64,000 nt of DNA from Paraburkholderia tropica (GTDB lineage: Bacteria > Pseudomonadota > Gammaproteobacteria > Burkholderiales > Burkholderiaceae). The position numbers and the translations under genes are program-made. The DNA is taken from positions 205,022 through 269,021 of the forward strand of contig NZ_CAJZAR010000031.1 of assembly GCF_914484835.1 (NCBI RefSeq), in the 5' to 3' direction. The first letter of the stretch is position 1, and each line of letters starts with the position of its first letter. Shown one piece after another: positions 27,426-36,006 of the stretch. The notes under the pieces are model-generated. The model saw nothing but the letters and a program-made list of their open reading frames with translations, was not told where the DNA came from and searched no databases.

Positions 27426-28610
27426 ATGACGAAATCCGACTCCAGCCGCACGGTCCAGACGCAGATCCTGCATCCGCAAGACGACCTCACGCCCGGCTTC
27501 GAATCGTTCGCGGCGCCCGTCACGCGCGCCTCGACCGTGGTCTTCCCGGACCTCGCGTCCGTGCGCGCGCTCGACTGGCGCAACGACGCGCAATGGCGCT
27601 ACGGCCTGCACGCCACGCCTACGTCCACGATGCTCCAGCATCGGCTGGCCGCGATCGAAGGCGGCGAGCACACGCTGCTCCAGCCGTCCGGTCTATCGGC
27701 GATCTCCAACGTCTATTTCGGCCTCCTGAAGAGTGGCGACGACGTTCTGATTCCCGATAACGTCTATTCGCCGAACCGCGATCACGGCGACTGGCTCGCG
27801 CGCGACTTCGGCCTTACGGCGCGCTATTACGATCCGATGATCGGCGCGGGCATCGCCGACCTGATCCAGCCGAACACGAAGCTGATCTGGGTCGAAGCGC
27901 CCGGTTCGGTGACGATGGAAGTGCCCGACGTGCAGGCGATCACGGCGGCGGCGCGCGCGCGCAACGTGATCACCGCGATCGACAATACGTGGTCGGCGGG
28001 CCTCGCGTTCAAGCCCTTCGATCACGGCATCGACATCTCGGTGCAGGCGCTCACGAAATATCAGTCGGGCGGCAGCGACGTGCTGATGGGCGCGACCATC
28101 ACGCGCGATCGCGATCTGTATCTGAAGCTGAAGTCGGCGCGCATGCGTCTGGGTATCGGCGTGTCGTCGGACGATTGCTCGCTCGTGCTGCGCGGCCTGC
28201 CGAGCATGAAGGCGCGTTTCGAAGCGCACGACCGCAGCGCATACGCGCTCGCAACGTGGCTCAACTCGCGCGCCGAAATCGCAGCGATGCTGCATCCGGC
28301 GTTCGAGGATTGCCCGGGCCACGCGTTCTTCAAGCGCGATTTCACGGGCGCGGGCGGGCTGTTTTCGGTGGTGTTCGACGAGCGCTACAGCGCGGCGCAG
28401 ATCGACACGTTCTGCGAATCGCTCGACCTGTTCGCGCTCGGCTGGAGCTGGGGCGGGGCGAACAGTCTCGTGATGCCGTACGACATCGCGTCGATGCGCA
28501 GCGCGGCGCAATGGCCGCATCGCGGCACGCTGGTGCGCTTCTACATCGGTCTCGAAGACGAAGCCGATCTGCGCGCCGATCTCGAACGCGCGCTCGCGAC
28601 GCTCGCCTGA
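27426..28610 (+). CDS. metC: Cystathionine beta-lyase
   Basis: A pyridoxal-phosphate enzyme of the Cys/Met metabolism family that cleaves cystathionine to homocysteine, ammonia and pyruvate. The 394-residue product shows the phosphate-binding LLQPSGLSAISNVY (84-97), the cofactor aspartate in TAIDNTWSAG (183-192) and the Schiff-base lysine Lys211 in SVQALTKYQSGGSDVL. Length and the IDNTWSAGL segment favour MetC over cystathionine gamma-synthase, though this family is easily mis-assigned. It ends at a strong two-way terminator. Confidence 0.9.
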   Translation: MTKSDSSRTVQTQILHPQDDLTPGFESFAAPVTRASTVVFPDLASVRALDWRNDAQWRYGLHATPTSTMLQHRLAAIEGGEHTLLQPSGLSAISNVYFGLLKSGDDVLIPDNVYSPNRDHGDWLARDFGLTARYYDPMIGAGIADLIQPNTKLIWVEAPGSVTMEVPDVQAITAAARARNVITAIDNTWSAGLAFKPFDHGIDISVQALTKYQSGGSDVLMGATITRDRDLYLKLKSARMRLGIGVSSDDCSLVLRGLPSMKARFEAHDRSAYALATWLNSRAEIAAMLHPAFEDCPGHAFFKRDFTGAGGLFSVVFDERYSAAQIDTFCESLDLFALGWSWGGANSLVMPYDIASMRSAAQWPHRGTLVRFYIGLEDEADLRADLERALATLA

Positions 28611-28651
28611 GCCTGATTCGCGCGCGCAGTTGAAGCGCGCGCCGCAAAAGC

Positions 28652-28693
28652 AAAACGGCCGCTCGCCGTCCCGTGGGACGCGAGCGGCCGTTT
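28652..28693. terminator. Bidirectional terminator between metC and serB
   Basis: AAACGGCCGCTCG (28653-28665) pairs with CGAGCGGCCGTTT (28681-28693), and the stem continues inward as CGTCCC/GGGACG with a two-base loop and one unpaired C. A- and T-runs at the ends allow termination in both directions. It lies between convergent genes. Confidence 0.85.
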
Positions 28694-28729
28694 CGTTTGG
28701 GACCGCGCCCGGCGACGCTCAGTGCTTCT

Positions 28730-29569
28730 TCAGTGCAGCTTCAACAAGCCGTCGAGCCCGACGAAGTTGAACGCGACGCTCGCCGCCTCGCGCACCACCG
28801 GCTTGGCGCGGAACGCCACCGACAAACCGGCTTCGGCCATCATCTTGAGGTCGTTCGAACCGTCGCCCATCGCGATCGCGCGGCGCGGCTCGATGCCCAG
28901 CTGCGCGCAGGTTTCGACCAGCGTGCGCGCCTTCACATCGGCATTGACGATCTCGCCGGTCACGCGGCCCGTGAGCTTGCCGTCGACGATTTCCAGCGTG
29001 TTCGCACGCGTGAAGTCGAGACCCAGACGCGCCTTGAGGCGCTCGGTGAAGAACGTGAAGCCGCCCGAGACGAGCAGCGTCTTCAGGCCCGCCGCGCGTG
29101 CGCCCGCGAGCATGGTTTCCGCGCCCGGCGAGAGTTGCAGGCGTTCTTCGTAGACGCGTTCCAGCGCGCTCGCGTCGAGGCCCTTGAGCAGCGCCACGCG
29201 GCGCGTGAGGCTCTCGTTGAAATCCTTGATCTCGCCGCGCATCGACGCTTCGGTGATCGCCGCGACTTCGGCCTTCAGGCCGCAGAAGTCGGCGATTTCG
29301 TCGATGCATTCGATCGTGATGAGCGTCGAGTCCATATCCATCGCGACGAGGCCGAAATCGGCCAGCGTGCGGCCCGCTTCGACGAACGCGTAGTCGAGCT
29401 GGTGCGTGCCGCAGTAGACGTCGAGATCGGGACGCTGCGCGGGATCGGCGTTGTCGATACGCAGCGCGCAGGCGTCGATCGGCGTAAGGCGGCTGCCGCG
29501 CGCGAGCGCGAGCAGCGGCTTGTGGTGTTCGGCTTGCAGCGGGACGGGACTCTGGATGACGAGGTTCAT
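28730..29569 (-). CDS. serB: Phosphoserine phosphatase SerB
   Basis: SerB removes phosphate from phosphoserine in the last step of serine synthesis. The 279-residue HAD-family enzyme has the nucleophile motif DMDSTLI (Asp78, Asp80), motif II in TLLVSGGFTFF, and motif III in AMGDGSNDLKMM. The first 70 residues form the short ACT-like N-terminal region usual in beta- and gammaproteobacteria. The frame stays open far upstream on this strand because of high GC, but the MNLVIQSPVP start fits the family. It shares about 390 bp of upstream sequence with the divergent LigD-type polymerase gene. Confidence 0.93.
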   Translation of the reverse strand: MNLVIQSPVPLQAEHHKPLLALARGSRLTPIDACALRIDNADPAQRPDLDVYCGTHQLDYAFVEAGRTLADFGLVAMDMDSTLITIECIDEIADFCGLKAEVAAITEASMRGEIKDFNESLTRRVALLKGLDASALERVYEERLQLSPGAETMLAGARAAGLKTLLVSGGFTFFTERLKARLGLDFTRANTLEIVDGKLTGRVTGEIVNADVKARTLVETCAQLGIEPRRAIAMGDGSNDLKMMAEAGLSVAFRAKPVVREAASVAFNFVGLDGLLKLH

Positions 29570-29962
29570 GACGTGAGCGGCGCGGACCCTGCGAGGGCGC
29601 CGGATGCCCGAAAACGGCGGAAATCGAAAAAGGGCGCGAAGGCGGCCTGGTGGCTGCCGCGCGCGGCGAATGACGGCGAAAGGCGAATTGTACCGCCTTG
29701 GCGGGCGCGGGCGGCGGCGTCGAGTATGGGCGTGGACGCGCGATGCGCCATCGAAACTGCCGTTTCGGCCCGCCTCGTGCGCCCCGTGCGGCGGCGCAAT
29801 GCGGCCTCGCGCACAGCTTTCAGCGACGAAAGCGAGCTTTCGAGGCACAATGACTGCACGTGCGGCGTCCGACGGGGGCGGCCGCCGCGTGCCGTCAACC
29901 GTACGTGTCGCGACTCGCGTCGCGCGATGCGTCGCATGCGCCACCGCGCAAGGGGAACCGGT

Positions 29963-31057
29963 ATGCAGGACGCTCTCAAGGCCGAATCGGCTCAATCGTC
30001 GCAATCGACACCCACCCGAACGCCGACCGGCGTCCGGGCCCAGGCTCCGGACGCCAGTGCTCTGGCCTCGCATCCCGCGTCCACGCCCCGCGCGCCGCGC
30101 GCCACCGCGCCGCGCAAGCGCTCCGGGCGAGCTTCCACCACCGGCGAAGTCGCCGGCATCCGCATCACCAGTGCGCGCCGCGTGATCGACGCGCAAACCG
30201 GCATCCGCAAGCTCGACGTCGTGCGTTATTACGCGCGCGCCGCGCCGCTGCTGCTGCCGCATCTGCGCGACCGTCCCGTTTCGCTGCTGCGCGCGCCGCA
30301 AGGGCTCGCTGGCGAGACGTTGTTCCAGCGTCACAGCGCCCGCGCGCCGATCGACGGCGTCACGCAACACGAAGGGCTCGATCCGGGTCATCCGGCGATC
30401 CTCAGCATCGATACGCTCGACGCGCTCGTTCACGTCGCGCAGATGGACACGATCGAACTGCACACGTGGAACGCGCTCGCGAGCGACGTCGAGCAGACCG
30501 ACCGCGTGGTGTTCGATCTCGATCCCGATCCGGCGCTCGGCTGGGACCGCATGATCGAGGCCGCGCAGCTCACGCGCGGGATTCTGGCCGATCTCGGGCT
30601 GGAAGCGTTCTGCAAGACGAGCGGCGGCAAGGGCCTGCACGTGGTCGTGCCGGTCGTGCCGGGCACGAGTTGGGATGAGTCGAAAGCGTTCGCGCGAGCG
30701 GTCGCGCAGCGTCTCGCCTCGGGCTGGCCCACGCAGTTCACGGCGACGTTGAGCACCGAGCATCGCAAGAAAAAGATCTTCGTCGACTACCTGCGCAACG
30801 CGCGCGGCGCCAGCACGGCGGTCGCGTGGGGCGTGCGCGCGCGGCCCGGCATGGGCGTGTCGGTGCCGATCAGTTGGGACGAACTGCCCGAGACAACGGG
30901 CGGCGCGCAATGGACGCTCGCCAATATCGACGCGCGCATTGCCCGGGTCACGCGGAGCGCGCACGGCAAGAGCGCGGACCCGTGGGCGCGTTATGCCAGC
31001 GTGCGCCAGAGGGTGACGAGCGAACTCACGCTGCGGCTCGAAGAAGGCGGCGCGTAG
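29963..31057 (+). CDS. Stand-alone LigD-type DNA polymerase/primase domain
   Basis: A 364-residue protein consisting of a basic, Ala/Ser/Thr/Pro-rich leader (1-62) and one AEP-superfamily polymerase domain (about 65-340) of the type found in bacterial LigD. The catalytic acids are present: Asp185 and Asp187 in VFDLDPDP and Asp275 in FVDYLRN. The KTSGGKGLHVVVP segment (218-230) is also intact. In most LigD proteins this domain is fused to an ATP-dependent ligase and a phosphoesterase, and ku lies nearby; neither is in this window. AGGGG precedes the ATG. It may act with a separate ligase elsewhere, or in gap filling independent of end joining. Confidence 0.88.
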   Translation: MQDALKAESAQSSQSTPTRTPTGVRAQAPDASALASHPASTPRAPRATAPRKRSGRASTTGEVAGIRITSARRVIDAQTGIRKLDVVRYYARAAPLLLPHLRDRPVSLLRAPQGLAGETLFQRHSARAPIDGVTQHEGLDPGHPAILSIDTLDALVHVAQMDTIELHTWNALASDVEQTDRVVFDLDPDPALGWDRMIEAAQLTRGILADLGLEAFCKTSGGKGLHVVVPVVPGTSWDESKAFARAVAQRLASGWPTQFTATLSTEHRKKKIFVDYLRNARGASTAVAWGVRARPGMGVSVPISWDELPETTGGAQWTLANIDARIARVTRSAHGKSADPWARYASVRQRVTSELTLRLEEGGA

Positions 31058-31218
31058 CGCGCGTGGTCGTGTCCGGCCGCGTGCTGTCGAACGCGGTTGG
31101 GCGCGCGCCGCTCGTTCCAGTCCGATGCCGCTCGGGTTTCGCCGATGGGGTGCTCATGTTGCGCTCAGTTGCGCTCACGTTCCGCTCAGTTCCGCGCAGT
31201 TCCGTTCACGCGCCGTTT

Positions 31219-32190
31219 TCACGGCAAGTTCGACCCTGCCTTCGCGTCGCCATCCCAATACGGCGGATCGCCGAAATGCTCGCCGAGAAACTCCACGAAC
31301 GCGCGGGTTTTCGGCGGCACGAACGCGCGGCTCGGATAGACGGCCCAGATCGCCGTGGTCTCCGCGAGCGGATAGCTGTCGAGCACGCTCACGAGCGCGC
31401 CGCTGCGCAGATGCGGCGCGACATCCCACGTCGATTTGAGCGCGATGCCGAAACCGGCGAGCAGGGCGTCGCGGATCGCCTCGCCGTTGTCGGTGACGAG
31501 CCGCCCGTCCACGCGCACGGTCAGCGGTCCGGCGGGCGTGACGAAGGCCCAGTCGCGCTGATCCCCGAGTATCACGCACTCGTGCCGCGCCAGATCGGAC
31601 GGATGATGCGGCGTGCCGCGCTCCGCGAGATAGGCGGGCGACGTGCAGATCACGCGCCGGTTCACGGCGAGCCGCCGCGCGACCAGCGTCGAATCCTTGA
31701 GCGCGCCGATGCGGATCGCGACATCGATGCCCGCATCGACGAGATCGACGACCTGGTCCGTCAGACGCAAATCGACACTCACGCCCGGATAGCGGCGCAA
31801 AAACGCGGCGATCACGGGCGAGACATGCTGACGTCCGAACGACGACGGCATCGACACGCGCAGGCGGCCCTGCGGCGCGGCGTGCGCGCGTCCGACGGCG
31901 GCGCGCGCGGCTTCGGCGGCGTCGAGCAGCGCGAGCGCGCGCGCCATGAACACCTCGCCGTCCTCGGTCGGGCTCACGCGGCGCGTGGTGCGATGGAGCA
32001 GACGCGCGCCGAGCGTGCGTTCGAGATTCGCAAGCCGTGCGCTTGCCACCGCCGCCGACAGCCCGTATTCGCGCCCTGCGGCGGACACGTTCGCGAGTTG
32101 CGCCGCGCGCACGAACAGCGCGACGTCGAGCAGGTCGAGGCGCTCGCGCGGATCGGCGGCGAGCGGGGAAGCGGACGGCGGTGTGCTCAT
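31219..32190 (-). CDS. LysR family transcriptional regulator
   Basis: A 323-residue regulator with an N-terminal winged helix-turn-helix (about 20-75, with NVSAAGREYGLSAAVASARL) and a C-terminal effector-binding domain (about 95-300). The segment HRTTRRVSPTEDGEVF is typical of the CrgA/DsdC-like branch of LysR proteins. It is divergent from an alcohol dehydrogenase-like gene with about 184 bp between the starts, the usual arrangement for a LysR regulator and its target. An ATG six codons upstream is an equally possible start. The effector is unknown. Confidence 0.9.
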   Translation of the reverse strand: MSTPPSASPLAADPRERLDLLDVALFVRAAQLANVSAAGREYGLSAAVASARLANLERTLGARLLHRTTRRVSPTEDGEVFMARALALLDAAEAARAAVGRAHAAPQGRLRVSMPSSFGRQHVSPVIAAFLRRYPGVSVDLRLTDQVVDLVDAGIDVAIRIGALKDSTLVARRLAVNRRVICTSPAYLAERGTPHHPSDLARHECVILGDQRDWAFVTPAGPLTVRVDGRLVTDNGEAIRDALLAGFGIALKSTWDVAPHLRSGALVSVLDSYPLAETTAIWAVYPSRAFVPPKTRAFVEFLGEHFGDPPYWDGDAKAGSNLP

Positions 32191-32374
32191 CGCGGTGCCG
32201 ATTATCAAAAATAGCCGAAGAATGTTTCAGTGATTATGAGGCTTTTCGGCGATGAATGTGCCGCTTAGGATACGACTCAACGGCGCGCGGCTGTCCACGC
32301 GTAGTCCAGCGACAGCGCCGCGCCCGAAGCGAAATCCGTCGTTCCCCTCGCCAGCCTTCCCGAAGGAGCCCGAA

Positions 32375-33391
32375 ATGAAAGCCGTTGGCCTCTACCGCTA
32401 TCTCCCCATCGACGCAGCCGAAGCCCTGCTCGATCTCGATCTGCCCACGCCCGCGCCCACGGGCCGCGACGTGCTCGTGAAGGTCGAAGCGGTGTCCGTG
32501 AATCCCGTCGATTACAAGGTGCGCGCGCCGAAGGACAAGGTCGAAACCGAAGCGAAGGTGCTCGGTTACGACGCCGCCGGCACGGTCGGGGCCGTCGGTC
32601 CCGAGGTCACGCTGTTCAAGGTCGGCGACCCGGTGTTCTACGCGGGCGACATCACGCGCAGCGGCTCGAACAGCGAGTTCCAGCTCGTCGACGAACGCAT
32701 CGTCGGCCACAAGCCCGCATCGCTCGATTTCGCGCACGCGGCGGCGCTGCCGCTGACCGCGATCACCGCGTGGGAAGCCTTGTTCGAGCGCCTGCACGTC
32801 TCGCCGCAAGGCGCCGACGCGGGCAAGCGCGTGCTGATCATCGGCGGCGCGGGCGGCGTCGGCTCGATCGGCATTCAACTGGCGAAGCAGCTCGCGAAGC
32901 TCACCGTGATCGCGACGGCGTCGCGGCCGGAATCGGCCGAATGGGCGCGCTCGCTCGGCGCGGACCACATCGTCAATCATCACGGCGACATGCCCGCGCA
33001 GATCCGCGCGCTCGGTTTCCAGAACGTCGACTACGTGTTGATCTTCAACGACACCGACGCGAATTTTCCGGCCGCCGCCGAGATCATTGCGCCGCAGGGC
33101 GGCATCGCGACCATCGTCGAAAACGACAAGCCGATTCCCGTCGAACTGCTCAAGGCCAAGAGCGCCGCGCTGCACTGGGAATTCATGTTCACGCGCTCGA
33201 TGTTCAACACGCCCGACATGATCGAGCAGCACAAGCTGCTGACCGAAGTGGCGCGGCTCGTCGATGCGGGCACGCTGCGCACGACCGTGGGCGAGGTGCT
33301 CGGGCCGATCAACGCGGCGAACGTGCGGCGCGCGCACAAGATGCTCGAAGAAGGGCGCGCGATCGGCAAGCTGGTGCTCAGCGGTTTCTGA
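32375..33391 (+). CDS. Zinc-binding alcohol dehydrogenase/quinone oxidoreductase family protein
   Basis: A 338-residue medium-chain dehydrogenase/reductase. The GroES-like domain begins MKAVGLYRYLPI and contains VNPVDYKVRAP. The Rossmann motif is GGAGGVGSIGIQLA. The QVDYV-like segment and length match the ZADH/YogA branch, which reduces quinones or enals with NADPH. The zinc ligands of classical alcohol dehydrogenases are not evident. GAAGGAG precedes the ATG; the frame is open 123 bp upstream but without a better start. The divergent LysR gene probably controls it. A large stem-loop lies 45 bp after the stop. Confidence 0.87.
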   Translation: MKAVGLYRYLPIDAAEALLDLDLPTPAPTGRDVLVKVEAVSVNPVDYKVRAPKDKVETEAKVLGYDAAGTVGAVGPEVTLFKVGDPVFYAGDITRSGSNSEFQLVDERIVGHKPASLDFAHAAALPLTAITAWEALFERLHVSPQGADAGKRVLIIGGAGGVGSIGIQLAKQLAKLTVIATASRPESAEWARSLGADHIVNHHGDMPAQIRALGFQNVDYVLIFNDTDANFPAAAEIIAPQGGIATIVENDKPIPVELLKAKSAALHWEFMFTRSMFNTPDMIEQHKLLTEVARLVDAGTLRTTVGEVLGPINAANVRRAHKMLEEGRAIGKLVLSGF

Positions 33392-33436
33392 TGACGTGTT
33401 TCTGATCGCGTGATGCGGTGATAGCCCGATGATGAC

Positions 33437-33485
33437 GGCGACGCCCCGGCCGCCATGCGCGACGCATGGTTGCCGGGGCGTCGCC
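33437..33485. terminator. Long stem-loop downstream of the dehydrogenase gene
   Basis: A perfect 14-bp stem (33437-33450 with 33472-33485) is followed inward by a two-by-two internal loop and a further 7-bp stem CCATGCG/CGCATGG with a three-base loop. No T-run follows, so it may act as an mRNA 3'-end stabiliser or a factor-dependent terminator. Confidence 0.5.
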
Positions 33486-33682
33486 GCGCTTGCCGTGGCG
33501 CGTCGGCGCAATCCGCGCCCTGGCGAGAGGGAGAAAGCAAGCAGGATAAAACCTGGGCCGCGCGATGGCATCGCCGGGCGCACGCTCACGCGCGGCACGC
33601 TAGACTGACAGAAGAAGATTCGCCACACGCCGCAGTGGCCGCGTTTGTCGCGGCGACGTCGGCGCCAGCCAGGAGGTGACGC

Positions 33683-34243
33683 ATGTCTTGCAGCAGCTCC
33701 AGCCACGCCCGCCGCAGCCGCGCGGCGCTCGTCCGTGCCGCCGTCGCTTTGTCTCTGTCGTGCGCGATCGCGTTGCCGGCGTTCGCCACCACGCCGATCA
33801 CGGTGACTTCGAAGGCCGCGCCCGATGGCCCGATCCGCTACACGGTGAAGGTCACGTCGAAACTCTTCGGCAATTCGCAGGAAACGCGCACGCTGCGCTC
33901 CGGCGACACCGACGACTTCACCTGGCGCACCCAGCCGCCCGGCGGTCCGGTGCCGGCGGCGCAGAGTTGTCCCGACTACAGTTCGCTGCCGCTCGACGCG
34001 AATGGCGCGATGGTGCGCCAGACCCAGGTGCGGCTCGCGCCGATCGTGGCCGCCGACGGCACCGCGACGGTGCAGGTGAGCTTCCGCGCTCAGGCGCCGC
34101 GCGGCAAACCCGCAAGCGGCCAGACCTGCCCGGAAGTGGTGGCGCACAGCGAGGTGCGGCGTTTCTCGATGCCGACCAACGGCACCGTCAAGACGATCAC
34201 GCTCAGCGACGGCACGCAGCTGGCGATTTCGGCGCAACGCTGA
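33683..34243 (+). CDS. Secreted protein of unknown function
   Basis: A 186-residue protein with a signal peptide (positive Arg/Ser start, hydrophobic core, cleavage likely after AFA near residue 33). The mature part is rich in Thr, Ser and short beta-type segments such as ITVTSKAAPDGPIRYTVKV and FTWRTQPPGGPVPA. It has two cysteines about 65 residues apart (in QSCPDYS and QTCPEVV) that could form a disulfide in the periplasm. AGGAGG is a strong ribosome-binding site. I do not recognise the family with certainty; similar proteins seem confined to Burkholderia relatives. It converges with fetB 50 bp away. Confidence 0.75.
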   Translation: MSCSSSSHARRSRAALVRAAVALSLSCAIALPAFATTPITVTSKAAPDGPIRYTVKVTSKLFGNSQETRTLRSGDTDDFTWRTQPPGGPVPAAQSCPDYSSLPLDANGAMVRQTQVRLAPIVAADGTATVQVSFRAQAPRGKPASGQTCPEVVAHSEVRRFSMPTNGTVKTITLSDGTQLAISAQR

Positions 34244-34292
34244 TCGGCGCTGTTCTACGTGGAATGCCGGGTGCGCGGCGAATGACGCGCGG

Positions 34293-35102
34293 CTAGCGCG
34301 TCTCGCGTGCGATCAGCTTCGCCGAGAGAAAGCAATGCTCGGGCGAGAACAGCCGCCGGTACGCGAGCAGCACCGCGCCCACGGTGCCGAGCGCCGACGA
34401 AGCCGCGATCAGGAACATGATCACGATCTGGTAGCGCACCGCCTGCAACGGCGACTGGCCCGCCAGCACCTGGCCCGTCATCATGCCGGGCAGGCTCACC
34501 ACGCCCACGACCGCCATCTGGTTGAGCGTCGGGATCATGCCCGCGCGCACCGCCTCGCGCGCGCTCGCCTGCGCGGCTTCCCAACGCGTCGCGCCGAGCG
34601 CGAGCGCGCTTTCCACGCGGTCGCGCCGCGCCGTGAGTTCCTGCATCATCCGCTCGACGCCGAGCGACACGCCCGTGAGCGTGTTGCCGAGAATCATGCC
34701 GAGAATCGGAATCGCGTATTGCGGCTCGTACCACGGCCGGATGCGGATCACGGCGAACAGGCCCACGGCGGCCACGAGCCACGCGCTCACCCAGATCGAC
34801 ACGATGCTGTCCGCGCGCTGCCCGCCATAGGTGCGCGCGCCGCGCTGCGAACCGGCGATGCCGGCGATCAGCGTCATCAGCGCCATGAGCGGCAGCACCG
34901 CATACCAGCGGTTGAACGCGAACACCCAGCCGAGCACGTAGCCGATCGCGAGCAGTTGCACGACCGTGCGCACGGCGGCCCACGCGAGCTTGCGTTCGAG
35001 ATCGAGCTTGAGCAGCACCGAGACCGCGCCGTTCACGAACACGAGCAGGGCCGCGATGCCGACATCGACGAGGCTGAGGTCTTGCAGCACGCCTGCATTC
35101 AT
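34293..35102 (-). CDS. fetB: ABC transporter permease, FetB/YbbM family
   Basis: A 269-residue inner-membrane protein with about seven hydrophobic segments, of the UPF0014/FetB family. In E. coli, FetAB exports iron and protects against oxidative stress. Characteristic pieces are WYAVLPLMALMTLIAGIAGS, the PILGMILGNTLTGVSLG segment and the loop MIPTLNQMAVVGVVSLPGMM near the ATPase-contact site. Its ATG overlaps the stop of the upstream ATPase gene by ATGA, so the two are coupled. The metal exported here is inferred from the family. Confidence 0.88.
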   Translation of the reverse strand: MNAGVLQDLSLVDVGIAALLVFVNGAVSVLLKLDLERKLAWAAVRTVVQLLAIGYVLGWVFAFNRWYAVLPLMALMTLIAGIAGSQRGARTYGGQRADSIVSIWVSAWLVAAVGLFAVIRIRPWYEPQYAIPILGMILGNTLTGVSLGVERMMQELTARRDRVESALALGATRWEAAQASAREAVRAGMIPTLNQMAVVGVVSLPGMMTGQVLAGQSPLQAVRYQIVIMFLIAASSALGTVGAVLLAYRRLFSPEHCFLSAKLIARETR

Positions 35103-35884
35103 GGCGCGTCTCCCGGAATCAGTTGCGTATTGAGTGTCGTGCTGGACGATGCGCCGTCTGCGTCGAGCACGCCCGCGCGCATCGTGATGTGACGCGTGCC
35201 GACGCGCTGCGCCTGCGCCGGATCGTGCGAGACCCACACGGTCGCGCGCGCATCGCGCCGCTGCTCGAACCATTGCGCGACGAGCGCTTCGACCTCGCGC
35301 GCCGACTCGGGGTCGAGCGAGGCCGTGGGTTCGTCGAGCAACAGCGCTTCGGGATCGAGTTGCAGCACGCGCACCAGCGCGACGATCTGCGCTTCGCCGC
35401 CCGAGAGGTCGGCGGCCGCGCGCGCGAGAAAATCGGCGCCGCGTCCGGTGGCGTCGAGCAGCGCGCGCACGCGCGCGGCGTCGAACGCGGTGTCGCGATA
35501 GACCGCGAGCGAATACGGATAACGCAGGTTGTCCTCGACGCTGCCGTCGATCAGCGCGGGCCGCTGCCGCAGATAGGCGATATGACGCCGATACGACGGA
35601 ATGCGCGCGCGCGTGACCGGCTCGCCGTGCCAGCGCAGCGCGCCGCCGTCGTGCGGTTTGGGCGAATCAAGCGGATCGAGCAGCGCGAGCGCGCGCAGGA
35701 ACACGCTTTTTCCCGAGCCCGACGGCCCGGTGAGCACGACGCGCTCGCCGTTGTGCAGCGCGAAATCGGTGGGATGCAGCAGGACCTGGCCGCGCTGCGC
35801 GTCGCGCCGGGCGATACCGTGCGCTTCGACGAGCGGTGCGCGCGCGTCAACGCGGGGACGATTCGAATCGTTTTGAGAGTTCAT
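35099..35884 (-). CDS. fetA: ABC transporter ATP-binding protein, FetA/YbbL family
   Basis: The 261-residue ATPase partner of FetB. It shows the Walker A motif GPSGSGKS (53-60), the Q-loop in YLRQRPALID, the signature LSGGEAQ (160-166) and Walker B with LLLDEPTASLDP (181-192). The H-loop lies in WVSHDPAQAQRVG. The frame is open upstream, but MNSQNDSNRP is the most family-like start; the ribosome-binding site is weak. It lies 122 bp from the start of the divergent AsmA-family gene. Confidence 0.88.
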   Translation of the reverse strand: MNSQNDSNRPRVDARAPLVEAHGIARRDAQRGQVLLHPTDFALHNGERVVLTGPSGSGKSVFLRALALLDPLDSPKPHDGGALRWHGEPVTRARIPSYRRHIAYLRQRPALIDGSVEDNLRYPYSLAVYRDTAFDAARVRALLDATGRGADFLARAAADLSGGEAQIVALVRVLQLDPEALLLDEPTASLDPESAREVEALVAQWFEQRRDARATVWVSHDPAQAQRVGTRHITMRAGVLDADGASSSTTLNTQLIPGDAP

Positions 35885-36006
35885 TGAAAGATTGCAAACA
35901 AGACGTGCGAGCGTGCGTGAGCTGGCGAGCGCATTGTGAGGGAAACCAGGCACGTCTTCTGCTGTCGTATCGCTGGCGAAACAACAACGCATAACCCGGA
36001 GTGCGC

